From JAEVZK01 sp038202925 (GTDB lineage Bacteria > Armatimonadota > Fimbriimonadia > Fimbriimonadales > Fimbriimonadaceae): 33,411 bases of DNA. Made by a program: the position numbers and the translations under genes. The notes under the pieces were generated by a model. That model worked only from the letters and a program-made list of their open reading frames with translations. It did no database searches and was not told the DNA's origin. The first letter of the stretch is position 1, and every line of letters starts with the position of its first letter. Positions 1 through 8,863 of this stretch are shown in pieces. The stretch lies in contig JBBREM010000015.1 in NCBI GenBank assembly GCA_038202925.1, positions 1 through 33,411 of the forward strand, read 5' to 3'.

Positions 1-2
1 AA

Positions 3-278
3 ACGATTGATGTGGCCGACGAGCGGTGGGAGCCCGAGAAGCTGATGATGGATGCCGAGCTCCAGGCGGCGGTTGAGGAAGGAATTAGAACGATGAGCGA
101 AAAGCTTCGGACGGTGTTGCTCCTGCACGATAAGGAGGACACGCCTTACGAAGACATCGCGCGGATCGTAGGTGTGCCGGTTGGGACAGTCAAAAGCCGG
201 CTTTTCCTGGCGCGGGCGCACCTGCAATCCGTCTTGAAGAAATACCTCCACCCGGAGGTGAGCTGGAATGAACGATAA
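3..278 (+). CDS. ECF-type RNA polymerase sigma factor, C-terminal part (5' end outside window)
   Basis: The reading frame is open to the window edge, so the start and region 2 are missing. What remains is sigma-70 region 4: a leucine-rich helix followed by a helix-turn-helix with the segments YEDIARIVGVPVGTVKSRL and FLARAHLQ, typical of extracytoplasmic-function sigma factors. This domain binds the -35 element and contacts the anti-sigma factor. The stop codon overlaps the next gene by 11 bases, and that gene has the look of an anti-sigma factor, followed by an RseB-like exported protein. This order is that of a SigE/RpoE-type envelope-stress operon. The family is clear; the signal it responds to cannot be read from the sequence. 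Confidence 0.88.
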   Translation, partial: TIDVADERWEPEKLMMDAELQAAVEEGIRTMSEKLRTVLLLHDKEDTPYEDIARIVGVPVGTVKSRLFLARAHLQSVLKKYLHPEVSWNER

Positions 279-693
279 GTTGAACTTTGATGGAAGAATG
301 CTGGACGAAAAGCTTGCGGCGCAGGCGCAGATCGCGGATGCGGTGAAGGCGCTGCCGGAAGAGCCGCTCAGCCTGGCCTGGCGCAGTGATCTCAATACGA
401 AGCTACACGCCATGGCGGCACGGCGCAAGAAGCTCGATCTCTTCGGATGGATATGGAAGCCTGCGGCGGGCGTCGCGCTGGCCGGGGCGCTGGCGGTCGC
501 ATTTGTAGCCCGCGAGCCTGGCATGGCTCCGGTTGCGCGCAAGAGTATCGAGAAGGAGTTGGTCAACAGCTACGTGGAGAGCACCGCATCGTGGGAGGTC
601 TCGACGGACGGAGTTTCGAGCGTCGAGGCGAAGGAGAAGTCCACGCAGGCACCTAGCGAGTGGGATCAGGAGGATGGGTCAGCCACCTTATGA
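268..693 (+). CDS. Candidate membrane anti-sigma factor
   Basis: A 141-residue protein with a charged N-terminal half (about residues 1-60), one hydrophobic segment at about 66-83 and an acidic C-terminal tail that would lie outside the membrane. No HXXXCXXC zinc motif is present, so it is not a ZAS-type anti-sigma factor. The assignment rests mainly on position: its start lies inside the end of the ECF sigma gene, and its stop overlaps the start of the RseB-like gene in an ATGA junction, which suggests translational coupling of all three. By analogy with RseA, the N-terminus would hold the sigma factor at the inner membrane. Sequence similarity to known anti-sigma families is not obvious by eye, so this is a contextual call. 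Confidence 0.6.
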   Translation: MNDKLNFDGRMLDEKLAAQAQIADAVKALPEEPLSLAWRSDLNTKLHAMAARRKKLDLFGWIWKPAAGVALAGALAVAFVAREPGMAPVARKSIEKELVNSYVESTASWEVSTDGVSSVEAKEKSTQAPSEWDQEDGSATL

Positions 694-1679
694 GAAAGTG
701 GCTCGCCCTGGCCTTGGTTTGCGTCGCCTGCGTTTCGATTGCGCAGGTGCCGGCGGGCCCGCGCGGATTCAAGGTCGGCGGCCAGAAGCGCGCCTGGGGA
801 GTCGGCCTTGACTTGCCACCCGCGCTGCGCTCGGCGTTGCTATCTCTCGGAAGGACGCGCTACTCCGGCACGCGAGTCGTGACGCAGAAGCAGGGTCCGA
901 ATCGGGAGAGCCACACCGAATTTGTGATTACCGACGGCATTCGCAGCCGGGTCGAATTTCCCAATACCTCGGCCCTGCGAGGGCAGGTAATCGTCGAGGA
1001 CAACGAGCATCGACGTCACTATATGCCGGACAAGAATGAGTTGCACATTCTGCCGCCGCGCCGCGAGCAGGCTTTTGGGCGCATCGCTCAGCTTGGCAAA
1101 CGCAAATTCACGTTCACTCAGACACCGGGCGGCATGGTTGCCGGGCTCAACACTCAGCTTGTTACGGTGAGCGATCCGAAGGGAAACGTGATGCAGAGGC
1201 TGTGGATCGAGCCCAACTCCGGGCTGTTCGTCAAGCGCGAGATCTACGATCGCACCGGCGCGTTGCAGGCCTCGTTTGAGTTCACGCAGATGAATCTCCG
1301 GCCGCGCATCGACGCGAGCGACTTCAATTTGCAGCCTAAGGGCGTGCGGATCATCACGCCACAGATCGCCCTGAACGGCATCATCAAGCGGGAGCGATTT
1401 CTGGACGTGAAGTTCCCGGAAAACGGGGGATTGCAGCTTGAAGCCGCGCACATCATGAAGATCGGTGGGCAGGCCGTGCTCGTTCAGAACTACGTGGGGA
1501 GCGGGCACCGGGTGAGCCTCTACCAACTGCGAGCCAGTGTCGATCCGGCCCAGCTAGGCCGTTTGGCCCGGCCCGAAGTGCGCACATATTCTTGGCAATC
1601 AAGCGGCTCCAGCTTCGTCCTAGTTGGTGACGTTTCCGACGCGGAACTGCGCGAGCTTGCGCGCCGTTTAGGAGGCTAG
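690..1679 (+). CDS. Exported RseB/MucB-like sigma-factor regulatory protein
   Basis: A 329-residue protein with a signal peptide (MRKW plus a hydrophobic stretch ending near VSIAQ). The N-terminal part after about residue 50 has the MucB/RseB pattern: a segment RYSGTRVV, then beta-rich LolA-like sequence about reporting or removing a lipid-like ligand. The C-terminal part ends in a section resembling the RseB C-terminal domain (SSFVLVGDVSDAELRELARRL). In RseB-type systems this periplasmic protein shields the anti-sigma factor from proteolysis. The ATG at 690 overlaps the anti-sigma stop; an upstream in-frame GTG at 660 is possible but would place ten polar residues before the signal peptide. 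An AGGAGG sequence lies at 668-673, rather far from the ATG. Confidence 0.75.
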   Translation: MRKWLALALVCVACVSIAQVPAGPRGFKVGGQKRAWGVGLDLPPALRSALLSLGRTRYSGTRVVTQKQGPNRESHTEFVITDGIRSRVEFPNTSALRGQVIVEDNEHRRHYMPDKNELHILPPRREQAFGRIAQLGKRKFTFTQTPGGMVAGLNTQLVTVSDPKGNVMQRLWIEPNSGLFVKREIYDRTGALQASFEFTQMNLRPRIDASDFNLQPKGVRIITPQIALNGIIKRERFLDVKFPENGGLQLEAAHIMKIGGQAVLVQNYVGSGHRVSLYQLRASVDPAQLGRLARPEVRTYSWQSSGSSFVLVGDVSDAELRELARRLGG

Positions 1680-1698
1680 GAGGCCCGGGCTCGCCCGG

Positions 1699-1704
1699 TA
1701 TAAT
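1699..1704 (+). promoter_or_regulatory. -10 box of a probable leaderless promoter for the class A PBP gene
   Basis: TATAAT is followed by seven bases and then the GTG start at 1712. Transcription normally begins about seven bases after this hexamer, so the mRNA should begin at the start codon. No Shine-Dalgarno sequence lies in between. A short GC hairpin (stem 1685-1689 with 1694-1698, CTCG loop) sits just before the box and may end the upstream operon. No clear -35 box is visible. Confidence 0.6.
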
Positions 1705-1711
1705 TCAACCT

Positions 1712-4012
1712 GTGGCGGCAAAAGCTGCAACCCTAGTTACGCGAACGAAGAAGACCAGACCGCGCTGGGTGCGACGCACCAAGCGGGTTTTCGCCGTCGG
1801 GGCCCTTCTTTTCCTCATCGGCTTCACCGTCTTTGGCGTGATGTTCGTGGGCGAAATGAAGCACGCCTCGGAGCTCATGGTCAGCCTGCCGGAGAAGCTG
1901 CGGCAGATATCGACGGCTCCGACCCGCATCCTGAGCGCCGACGGTAAGGAGCTGTTTACCGTTCAAGCGGAGTTCCGCGAGCCCGTCACGTTCGACAAGA
2001 TTCCCAAGCACGTTCGCGATGCCGTTATTGCGGCGGAGGATAAGCGCTTTTTCGACCATCAGGGGGTCGATTATTGGGCAATGGGACGCATCCTGCTGGT
2101 CGGCGCTAAGGAAGGGCACCTTTCTCAGGGTGGCAGCACCTTGACCATGCAGATGGCCAAGAAGTTCTATTCGGAAGGTGAGCGCACCTTTAACCGCAAG
2201 CTCCAAGACGTCGCGTTGGCGATCACGATAGAGCGGGAAATGACCAAGGATCAGATTCTCACCCTATACCTGAACATGATGTATTTCGGCGAGCGGGCCT
2301 ACGGCGTTCAGGCGGCATCCGAGGTGTATTTCGGCAAATCCATCGACAAGCTTTCCGTCGCCGAGGCGGCGATGCTGGCCCGCTGCTTGCGGCGGCCGGG
2401 CGACGAGAATCCGGTTAAGAATCTTCAGAAAGCTACTGACAATCGCAACGTTGTGCTCGGCATCATGCGCGACGAGCACATGATCAATGGCAGCGAATAC
2501 GAGGAGGCGGTGGCCGAGAAGCCGCACATCGTGGCGACGAAGAATCGTATCACATCGCATACGCGGCAGGCGCCTTTCTTTGTCGACCACGTATTCGCGT
2601 TCTTGGACAAGGAGTTTCCCGACGTCGATTTCAGAGTCGGCGGTTACACGATTTACACGACGCTAGATTCGAAGATGCAGGCCTACGCCGAGAAGGAAGT
2701 GCGCGACTTCGTTCGAGAAGAGCGACGCAATCTCGGCATGAACACGGCGGCCTTCGTGCTCGTGGACAAGGACGGGAAGATCATTGCCGAAGTGGGCGGG
2801 GTCGATTACGGGAAAAGCCAGTTCAATATCGTCACGCAGGGTTTGCTGCAACCTGGTTCCTCATTCAAGCCGATCATGTATGCGTCGGCGCTGTCTACCG
2901 GGGCGCTGAGCATGAACGACTACCTCGAGAACCAGCCGTTCGACTATCCGGTTGGCCCAGGCGCGAAGCCGTGGCATCCGAGGAATGCCAGCCCGCGGGA
3001 GAACGGCGGCCCAGTCAGTGTGGAGAAGGCGCTCGCGCTCTCGCTCAATATTCCCGCCGCGCATGTGATGGAGCGCGTTACCCCCACCGTGGTCGCGGGC
3101 ATCGCGCGGGACGCGTTTGGTTTCACGACTCCGATTTTGGCGGTGCCCTCAATGGCGCTTGGGTCAATCGAGGTTCGGCCCATCGACATGGCGCAGGCGT
3201 ACAGCGTATTCATGCTTCACGGCGACCGTTTCACACCTTATCCCGTCACCAAGATCACGAGTCCCGACGGCTCAGTGCTGCGCGAGTTTGCACCCCAAAT
3301 CAAGCGAGGCGTATTTGAGCCGAGGATCTGCGACGATGTGGAGCGGCTGCTGCGCGCGGTGGTGGAATATGGGACGGGCACGGCGGCAGGCGATGTGCCC
3401 AACGCGCACGGCAAAACCGGGACGACGCAGGACAACAAGGACGCTTGGTTCTGCGGGTACTCCGATGGGTTGGTGGGCATCGGGTGGGTAGGGCATAACG
3501 AGATTCGGAATGGCCGCGTCTATGCGGTCGCGATGAGCCGGGGAGCCTACGGCGGCACCACCGCCGCTCGCTTCTGGGCGAAAATCGTGGGCAAGGCCCA
3601 TGACCGCTTCGCGCAGAAGATTCCCGATTGGGTTGCGCCGCAGGATGAGCCGCAGAACAACCCCGCCGACCAGGCGCCGCCCGATCCAACCACGAATCCC
3701 CTGGATCGCGCAAAGGTCCTTCCCCCGACGGATGGCACGACCGGTGGAGATGGCGCGCCTCCCCTTACCAATCCTGACGGCAGCCCGGTGATAGACCCCG
3801 GCAATCCAACTCCGTCGACGACTCCACCACAGGACAATCCACCCAAACAGCCTCCGCGACGGCCCACTCCTGATGAGACCGGAGGGACGGTGCAGGTCGA
3901 GGTGTGCGCGGAGAGCGGAATGCGCGCAACCATTTACTGCCCGGAAACGGTGACGCGCACTTTTAAGAAAGGCAGAGAGCCGAGAGGCCGCTGCACCATC
4001 CACGGCGGCTAA
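1712..4012 (+). CDS. mrcA: Class A penicillin-binding protein (glycosyltransferase/transpeptidase)
   Basis: This bifunctional enzyme polymerises lipid II into glycan strands and cross-links the peptides on the outer face of the inner membrane. A single N-terminal membrane anchor lies at about residues 28-46. The GT51 domain has EDKRFFDHQGVD with catalytic Glu109 and GGSTLTMQ at 140-147. The transpeptidase domain has SSFK with Ser383, SLN at 444-446 and KTG at 568-570, so all catalytic motifs are intact. A proline- and acid-rich linker (about 630-725) leads to a C-terminal module with Cys732, Cys743, Cys761 and His764, a tail also seen in other bacterial PBP1 proteins. The GTG start is chosen because it sits seven bases after a TATAAT box. 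The next gene is a class B PBP nine bases downstream. Confidence 0.95.
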   Translation: MAAKAATLVTRTKKTRPRWVRRTKRVFAVGALLFLIGFTVFGVMFVGEMKHASELMVSLPEKLRQISTAPTRILSADGKELFTVQAEFREPVTFDKIPKHVRDAVIAAEDKRFFDHQGVDYWAMGRILLVGAKEGHLSQGGSTLTMQMAKKFYSEGERTFNRKLQDVALAITIEREMTKDQILTLYLNMMYFGERAYGVQAASEVYFGKSIDKLSVAEAAMLARCLRRPGDENPVKNLQKATDNRNVVLGIMRDEHMINGSEYEEAVAEKPHIVATKNRITSHTRQAPFFVDHVFAFLDKEFPDVDFRVGGYTIYTTLDSKMQAYAEKEVRDFVREERRNLGMNTAAFVLVDKDGKIIAEVGGVDYGKSQFNIVTQGLLQPGSSFKPIMYASALSTGALSMNDYLENQPFDYPVGPGAKPWHPRNASPRENGGPVSVEKALALSLNIPAAHVMERVTPTVVAGIARDAFGFTTPILAVPSMALGSIEVRPIDMAQAYSVFMLHGDRFTPYPVTKITSPDGSVLREFAPQIKRGVFEPRICDDVERLLRAVVEYGTGTAAGDVPNAHGKTGTTQDNKDAWFCGYSDGLVGIGWVGHNEIRNGRVYAVAMSRGAYGGTTAARFWAKIVGKAHDRFAQKIPDWVAPQDEPQNNPADQAPPDPTTNPLDRAKVLPPTDGTTGGDGAPPLTNPDGSPVIDPGNPTPSTTPPQDNPPKQPPRRPTPDETGGTVQVEVCAESGMRATIYCPETVTRTFKKGREPRGRCTIHGG

Positions 4013-4015
4013 AGT
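4010..4015 (+). promoter_or_regulatory. Possible -10 box for the class B PBP gene
   Basis: TAAAGT overlaps the stop codon of the upstream gene and lies six bases before the ATG at 4022. It matches the TANNNT plus 6-8 bases pattern seen at several other starts in this window, and there is no Shine-Dalgarno sequence. It could equally be chance in a tight operon. Confidence 0.35.
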
Positions 4016-4021
4016 ATATCG

Positions 4022-5797
4022 ATGGTCTACTCGCCGACAGGGCCGCGACTCAGGCTGCGAATGGCGATCTTCCCGTTCGTCATCTTCTCCCTGCTGTCGA
4101 TCCTCTTGCTTCGCATTTGGTACTTGCAGGTGGTGCTGTCGCCTGAACTTCGCGATCAAGCGGACCTGTACGGCAAGGCCTCGTCCAGCATTCTAGCCCC
4201 GCGAGGGCTGATTTACGATCGGGATGGGCATCTGCTCGCGGGAGTGGAATCGGAGTTCGTTATCACCGCCGAGCCCGCCTTGATTGCGAAACACCCGGAC
4301 GTTCTGGGAAAGGTGGCGGCACTGCTTTCTGCCCAGGGACTTCAGGTGGACCCGGCGCGGCTGCTACGCAAGGCGAGGGATGGGTCGAGCAGGCCCTATG
4401 ATCCGATTCCAATCTTCTCCGGCGCGCCGGTTTCGGTGGCCGCGAGGTTAAGTGAAACGACTGATGGGTATCTCGGCATCGGTGTGGATACCCAATCGAC
4501 GCGGGTCTATCCCGATCCGAAGTCGTTTTCGCACTTACTGGGCTATGTTTGGGTGCCCAACGCGGAAGACATGGAGCGCGCGCGCCTGGAGCATCGGGAT
4601 GCCTCCAGCTTTGTCGGCAAAGGGGGGTTGGAGTGGCTTTATGAGCGTGCGCTGATGGGGGTGGCGGGCTCCGAAGGGATGCTGCTCGATGCGAAGCGCC
4701 GGCCGATCCGCGCTGCCGAGCGCATCGATCCGCTTCCCGGCGCTCAGCTCAATCTGACCATCCATAGTGGCCTCCAGCGGGAGGCGCTGCGCGCGCTCGG
4801 CGGTTATCAGGGTGCGGTGGTCGTGGTCGAGCCGAGCAGCGGGGAAGTGCTCTGCATGGCCAGTTCTCCGAGCTACGACTTGGGCCTGTTCAAGAATGGA
4901 ATAAGCCAGGACGACTTTGCCCAGTTGAGCTCCAACCCCAATCATCCATTCATCAACCGGGGGATCGGCTCCGCCTTCTCACCCGGCTCGGCCTTTAAGA
5001 TCGTTACGACGGTCGCCGCGATGCAGGCCGGAGTTTTCGACCCGAACCGCACCTACTTTTGCCCGGGCGGCTATAAGCTTGGGAATCAGTTCTTCAAGTG
5101 TCTTGGCCACCATGGGGCGGTTGCGTTTCGCGAGGCCCTCGCGAAGTCGTGCAACACGTATTTTTCCGATCTCGCGATGCGGGTGGGTAAGGACAAGCTT
5201 CGGCAGACCGCCCTTGACATGGGGTTTTACAGCAAGAGCGGGGTCGATCTGCCGTATGAGCGCAGTGGCTTGATTCCCACGGATGAGTGGCTTAAACAGG
5301 CAAATCGTTCGTGGGTGGATGGGTACACGGTGCTTACCGGAATTGGGCAGGGAGATGTGCTCACGACGCCGCTTCAGATGGCGGACCTCGCCGCGATGGT
5401 TGCGAACGGCGGGGTGATGTACCGGCCGCACTTGGTGCGTTCGCTCGGCCCCGGGCTGGAGGGCTCAACCGAAGAAACGGCCGTGCGGGAGATTCACCGC
5501 ATCAATCTCCAAGCGCAAGATTGGCAGATGATGCGCGAGGCGATGGTCGGAGTCATTGAACGCGGCACCGCGGCGGGGTCACGAATCCAAGGGCTGACGT
5601 GGGCGGGGAAGACAGGCAGTGCGGAGGTCTTTGGCCAACAGAAGACGAACAGCTGGTTTATTGGATTCGCCCCCGCCGACAACCCGCGAATCGCGATTTG
5701 CGTCATGGTCGAAGGGGTGGGCCATGGTTCGGACTTTGCCGCGCCGATCGCGAAACGGGTTGTGGAGGCTTACTTCGGGGGCAGGGCCCCGTATTAG
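4022..5797 (+). CDS. mrdA: Class B penicillin-binding protein 2, peptidoglycan transpeptidase
   Basis: A 591-residue monofunctional transpeptidase of the PBP2/MrdA type, anchored by one membrane segment at about residues 15-37. The dimerisation region begins with APRGLIYDRDGHLLA (about 59-73). The transpeptidase motifs are intact: SAFK with catalytic Ser323, SCN at 376-378 and KTGSAE starting at 530. In other bacteria this enzyme works with RodA in lateral-wall growth; no rodA or mreBCD gene is visible in this window. It follows the class A PBP by nine bases, so the two are probably co-expressed, although a weak -10-like box precedes it. The length is normal for the family and there is no sign of decay. 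Confidence 0.94.
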   Translation: MVYSPTGPRLRLRMAIFPFVIFSLLSILLLRIWYLQVVLSPELRDQADLYGKASSSILAPRGLIYDRDGHLLAGVESEFVITAEPALIAKHPDVLGKVAALLSAQGLQVDPARLLRKARDGSSRPYDPIPIFSGAPVSVAARLSETTDGYLGIGVDTQSTRVYPDPKSFSHLLGYVWVPNAEDMERARLEHRDASSFVGKGGLEWLYERALMGVAGSEGMLLDAKRRPIRAAERIDPLPGAQLNLTIHSGLQREALRALGGYQGAVVVVEPSSGEVLCMASSPSYDLGLFKNGISQDDFAQLSSNPNHPFINRGIGSAFSPGSAFKIVTTVAAMQAGVFDPNRTYFCPGGYKLGNQFFKCLGHHGAVAFREALAKSCNTYFSDLAMRVGKDKLRQTALDMGFYSKSGVDLPYERSGLIPTDEWLKQANRSWVDGYTVLTGIGQGDVLTTPLQMADLAAMVANGGVMYRPHLVRSLGPGLEGSTEETAVREIHRINLQAQDWQMMREAMVGVIERGTAAGSRIQGLTWAGKTGSAEVFGQQKTNSWFIGFAPADNPRIAICVMVEGVGHGSDFAAPIAKRVVEAYFGGRAPY

Positions 5798-5802
5798 TGA
5801 AC

Positions 5803-5860
5803 GGTGATCGGTGATCGGCGATCGGCGATCCGGCGTTACGGCGTTACGGCGTTGGGCGTT
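5803..5860. repeat. Short tandem repeat array (heptamers then octamers) between convergent genes
   Basis: Four heptamers run from 5803 to 5830: GGTGATC twice, then GGCGATC twice. They are followed by CGGCGTTA twice (5831-5846) and by CGGCGTT and GGGCGTT. The stop codon of the minus-strand polymerase gene (5844-5846) is formed by one repeat unit. Similar four-unit heptamer arrays occur at 13847, 13946 and 22684. Confidence 0.85.
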
Positions 5861-7937
5861 GGGGGGCCGGCATGCGCTGAATCTCGCTTAGGGCGTTCGT
5901 CGCCCAATCCACGCCAGCTTTATCTCCGCCCATTCGGTACAGCTCGCGCGCTTGTTGCGCTGCGCTGGTTGCCTTGTCGATCACGTCCTTTGCTTCGGTT
6001 GGAGTGTATCCAGGGGGGTAGGCGCCGGAGCGGCCACTTAGGCGCTCGCCCCAGGGGACAGTGGTTCGGATGTACTGCAAGTAGCCGTCCACGGCTTCGT
6101 GAAGAAATCGGATCGCATCCGCGGCTTCAGCGGTTTTGACGAGTTGCAGCCGAGCGTCGTAGGTCTCGGTTGGGATAATCTCGGGGACCGAGCGGACGGT
6201 GAAATAGGGTGTCTTCTCAACTTCGATCATGCGGGTTGCGATTCGGTCGGCATCTTCGTTCAGTCCCTCCTCGACATTTAATTCAAGCAACTGCCGTAGC
6301 GCGGCCAGGTTATTCGGGTCGAAGGTGAGGGCTTTCTCGAGGGCGCTTGCGGCCTCATCGTAATGCCCAGCAGAGGCGCTAAGTCGGGCGAGGGCTCTGA
6401 GTATCTTGGCGCTCGGGGCCACGGATGCGGCCCGGCGGAGATCGGCAAGCCGGGATTCCTGGTCTTGCTCAAAGAAGGAGGCGCGGTACCAGGTTTCACC
6501 ATCAAAGGGAGCGATTGATTTGAGCGTGGAAACTGCCGCAATGAGGGGCTCTGGCTCCTTCGCAAGCGCCAGGTAGCGAACGTTCGCCTGGAGCTTGCCG
6601 ACAAATCCAGCGAACACCAGTTGGCCGACCGCGAGAACCGCCACGACGATGCCTAGGAGACGCATGGGCAGGGCGGTGAATTCGGGGGCGCCAGCGTCGG
6701 CGCTTAGCTGCAGCCCGACTCCGAGCAGCATGAAGAGGGTGAGGCCGATGCCGAAGTAGTAAATGTTCGACTCGAACCACCCGTGGGCCATCGTCGCGAG
6801 GACGGCGGCGAGCACGCCAGCGCGCAGCAGATTGACTTCATAGGGAACCGTCTTGGAGTTTCGAGAAATCAGCACGATCCAAGCGCCGATCAAAAAGAGG
6901 AAGACGAGCGGGGTCACGACGTTCGCCTCGACAGCTAACTGGTAGAGCGTGCGATGGGCCAGTTCGGTGCGCGTCGTAAGGCCGGGCTTGCTGCTGTAGA
7001 AGGCGAAGGTGCCGATTCCGGTTCCGGCAGGATTGTCCTTGACGAGCTTGACTGAGGCTTGGGCGAGGAGCGAGCGGAACTCGGAAGATTGGGCTGCGGT
7101 GTCGCCGGAATTCGCGATCCGTGCGAGTGGGGAGCCCGCGCCGCGCTTCAGAACGATCGTCGCGCCGAGGGCGACGACGACCAGGGCGGTAAGCGCGCCA
7201 AGAACGGCTACGCGCCGTCGCAGGCGGCGGGCGTCCTCTCCTCGCCATAGACACGCGGCAAGGAAGAATACGATCAGCGCGACGGCGGCTGCGCCGAGGC
7301 TGCCCTTGGATCCGGTCAGCACGATCGCAAACCCGATTGCCGCCGAGCCGGCGCAGGAAAGCAGGGTGGAAGCTATCGATTTGGCCATCGCCGCCCAGCC
7401 CAGTGTCAAGGCAAGGCCGATCACGAGCATGCCGCCTAGCGCATTCGGATTCAGCCAGCCGGCGAAGATGCGCCAGTCTCCGGCGGCACCGCGCCACTCG
7501 ATGATTCCCATGAGCGCGACGAGGGAGATGCCGATTGCAAAAGCGGCCAAGATCGCGCGCGGTCCCTGCTTGCGGCCCGCCCCGGCAACTACCGTCACGA
7601 GAGCGATGCCGTAGGTCAGCCATTCGGCCAGTGCGGTCTCACTGATCCATCGATACTGCGAAAGGAAGACAGAAGCGACGAGGAGACCGCAAAATGTCGC
7701 AAGTGCGCCGCTGACCATCACCTGCGGGACTTGGAGGACTTTGCGTTTGGCAATGACCGCCACGAACGCGGTGGCCACCAGGAGCGCGAGGACAGCGTGC
7801 TGAAGGATCGCGATTTCGGTGCCGCGGAATAGGGCCTGAACGGTCGGCACGTAGCCGGGCTCGAGCGCCCCCATGTCGTTAGGCAATCCGCCGCCGATGA
7901 TAGGCGTCAGGAACGCAGCCGCCGTCAGCAACACCAC
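5844..7937 (-). CDS. O-antigen ligase/polymerase-like membrane protein with C-terminal TPR region
   Basis: A protein of about 700 residues. Roughly the first 460 residues hold a dozen hydrophobic segments. A large loop in the middle carries a conserved-looking stretch with NPAGTGIGTFAFYSS and a following HRTLYQLAVE, resembling the Wzy_C/O-antigen ligase signature in which a periplasmic His/Glu region handles the lipid-linked glycan. The C-terminal 240 residues are soluble and contain TPR-like helices (for example ASAGHYDEAASALEKALTFDPNNLAALRQLL). Two glycosyltransferase genes lie upstream on the same strand, the nearest overlapping, which supports a role in surface-polysaccharide assembly. 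The GTG at 7937 is the first usual start, but an in-frame CTG at 7961 is preceded by AGGAGG at ideal spacing and would add MIRKPPIG before the first membrane segment. Confidence 0.8.
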   Translation of the reverse strand: MVLLTAAAFLTPIIGGGLPNDMGALEPGYVPTVQALFRGTEIAILQHAVLALLVATAFVAVIAKRKVLQVPQVMVSGALATFCGLLVASVFLSQYRWISETALAEWLTYGIALVTVVAGAGRKQGPRAILAAFAIGISLVALMGIIEWRGAAGDWRIFAGWLNPNALGGMLVIGLALTLGWAAMAKSIASTLLSCAGSAAIGFAIVLTGSKGSLGAAAVALIVFFLAACLWRGEDARRLRRRVAVLGALTALVVVALGATIVLKRGAGSPLARIANSGDTAAQSSEFRSLLAQASVKLVKDNPAGTGIGTFAFYSSKPGLTTRTELAHRTLYQLAVEANVVTPLVFLFLIGAWIVLISRNSKTVPYEVNLLRAGVLAAVLATMAHGWFESNIYYFGIGLTLFMLLGVGLQLSADAGAPEFTALPMRLLGIVVAVLAVGQLVFAGFVGKLQANVRYLALAKEPEPLIAAVSTLKSIAPFDGETWYRASFFEQDQESRLADLRRAASVAPSAKILRALARLSASAGHYDEAASALEKALTFDPNNLAALRQLLELNVEEGLNEDADRIATRMIEVEKTPYFTVRSVPEIIPTETYDARLQLVKTAEAADAIRFLHEAVDGYLQYIRTTVPWGERLSGRSGAYPPGYTPTEAKDVIDKATSAAQQARELYRMGGDKAGVDWATNALSEIQRMPAPQRPTP

Positions 7938-7957
7938 TCCGATTGGCGGCTTACGAA

Positions 7958-8854
7958 TCAGCTCGCGGCCCTCCTGCGCCTGAGATCGTCGATCTTATTC
8001 TTCGTAATGAAGATCGAGGCGCGCAGCGTGATCGCGAGCAGCGCGCCCAGCCATGCAAAGGGGCGCCACAGAAAGAAGACTTGAGGGAGCATGTTCTTGC
8101 GGTAGAAGCGAAACATGCTCATGTGGAATCGGTGGATCATCCGGTTGGGAGCTTTATCCGTACTGCGTCCTATGGCGTGGGTGATCACTGCTTCCGGGTA
8201 GTAGACCACTTTGAAGTCGGCTTTCCACGCCCGCCAGCACCAATCGACGTCCTCGCAGAACATGAAGTAGTGGACGTCGAAGAGCCCGATCCTAGCGATC
8301 AACTCTTGGCGAACAAGAAAGCCCGCGCCGGAGACCCAGTCGACTTCGCGCGACTTGGTGTGATCCCAGTCCTGCATCAGATATTCGCGCGTAAACCGGT
8401 TTTTCGGGAAGAGCTTGCCGAGCGGTGTGTTTCTAAACAGGGCGGCAACTGGATTGGGGAAGCGGCGACAGGAGAACTGGAGGGTGCCGTCGGGGTTGAG
8501 CAGTTTGGGGCCGATGATGCCGTAGTCGGGATTCTCGGCGGCGAAGTCGAGGAGCTTGCGTATCGCGCCGGGGTGGACGATGGTGTCGGAGTTAAGAGGC
8601 AGCACGTGTGGAGCTTTGCGGTTGCTGATGGCGAAGTTCTGGCCCTCGGCAAAGCCAAAGTTGCGGGCCATGCGCTCGAGCCTGACCCATGGAAACTCTT
8701 CTTCGACCATCTCGGCGGAGGCATCCCCGGAGTTGTTGTCGACCACGATCACCTCGAACTGTGCCTCGTCCCGGATCGCTTGCAGGCTGGCGAGGCACGC
8801 GCGCAGATCGTCGCGCGTGTTCCAGGAGCAGATGGTGATGCTGACTTCGAGCAA
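7958..8854 (-). CDS. Family 2 glycosyltransferase (rhamnosyltransferase-like)
   Basis: A 298-residue GT-A fold enzyme. The N-terminus ITICSWNTRDDLRACLASL is the nucleotide-sugar-binding start of GT2 enzymes, followed by VIVVDNNSGDAS and the metal-binding LNSDTIV in place of DXD. The acceptor region has WVSGAGFLVRQEL and FMFCEDVDWCWRAW, the ED motif typical of the WbbL/RfbF rhamnosyltransferase subgroup. The C-terminal 60 residues include a hydrophobic stretch near FFLWRPFAWLGALLAITL, so it is probably membrane-associated. The TTG start is supported by GAAGGA four bases upstream. It lies nine bases after the preceding glycosyltransferase gene and overlaps the polymerase gene. The sugar added cannot be told from sequence. 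Confidence 0.9.
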   Translation of the reverse strand: MLEVSITICSWNTRDDLRACLASLQAIRDEAQFEVIVVDNNSGDASAEMVEEEFPWVRLERMARNFGFAEGQNFAISNRKAPHVLPLNSDTIVHPGAIRKLLDFAAENPDYGIIGPKLLNPDGTLQFSCRRFPNPVAALFRNTPLGKLFPKNRFTREYLMQDWDHTKSREVDWVSGAGFLVRQELIARIGLFDVHYFMFCEDVDWCWRAWKADFKVVYYPEAVITHAIGRSTDKAPNRMIHRFHMSMFRFYRKNMLPQVFFLWRPFAWLGALLAITLRASIFITKNKIDDLRRRRAAS

Positions 8855-8863
8855 GCGGTCCTT

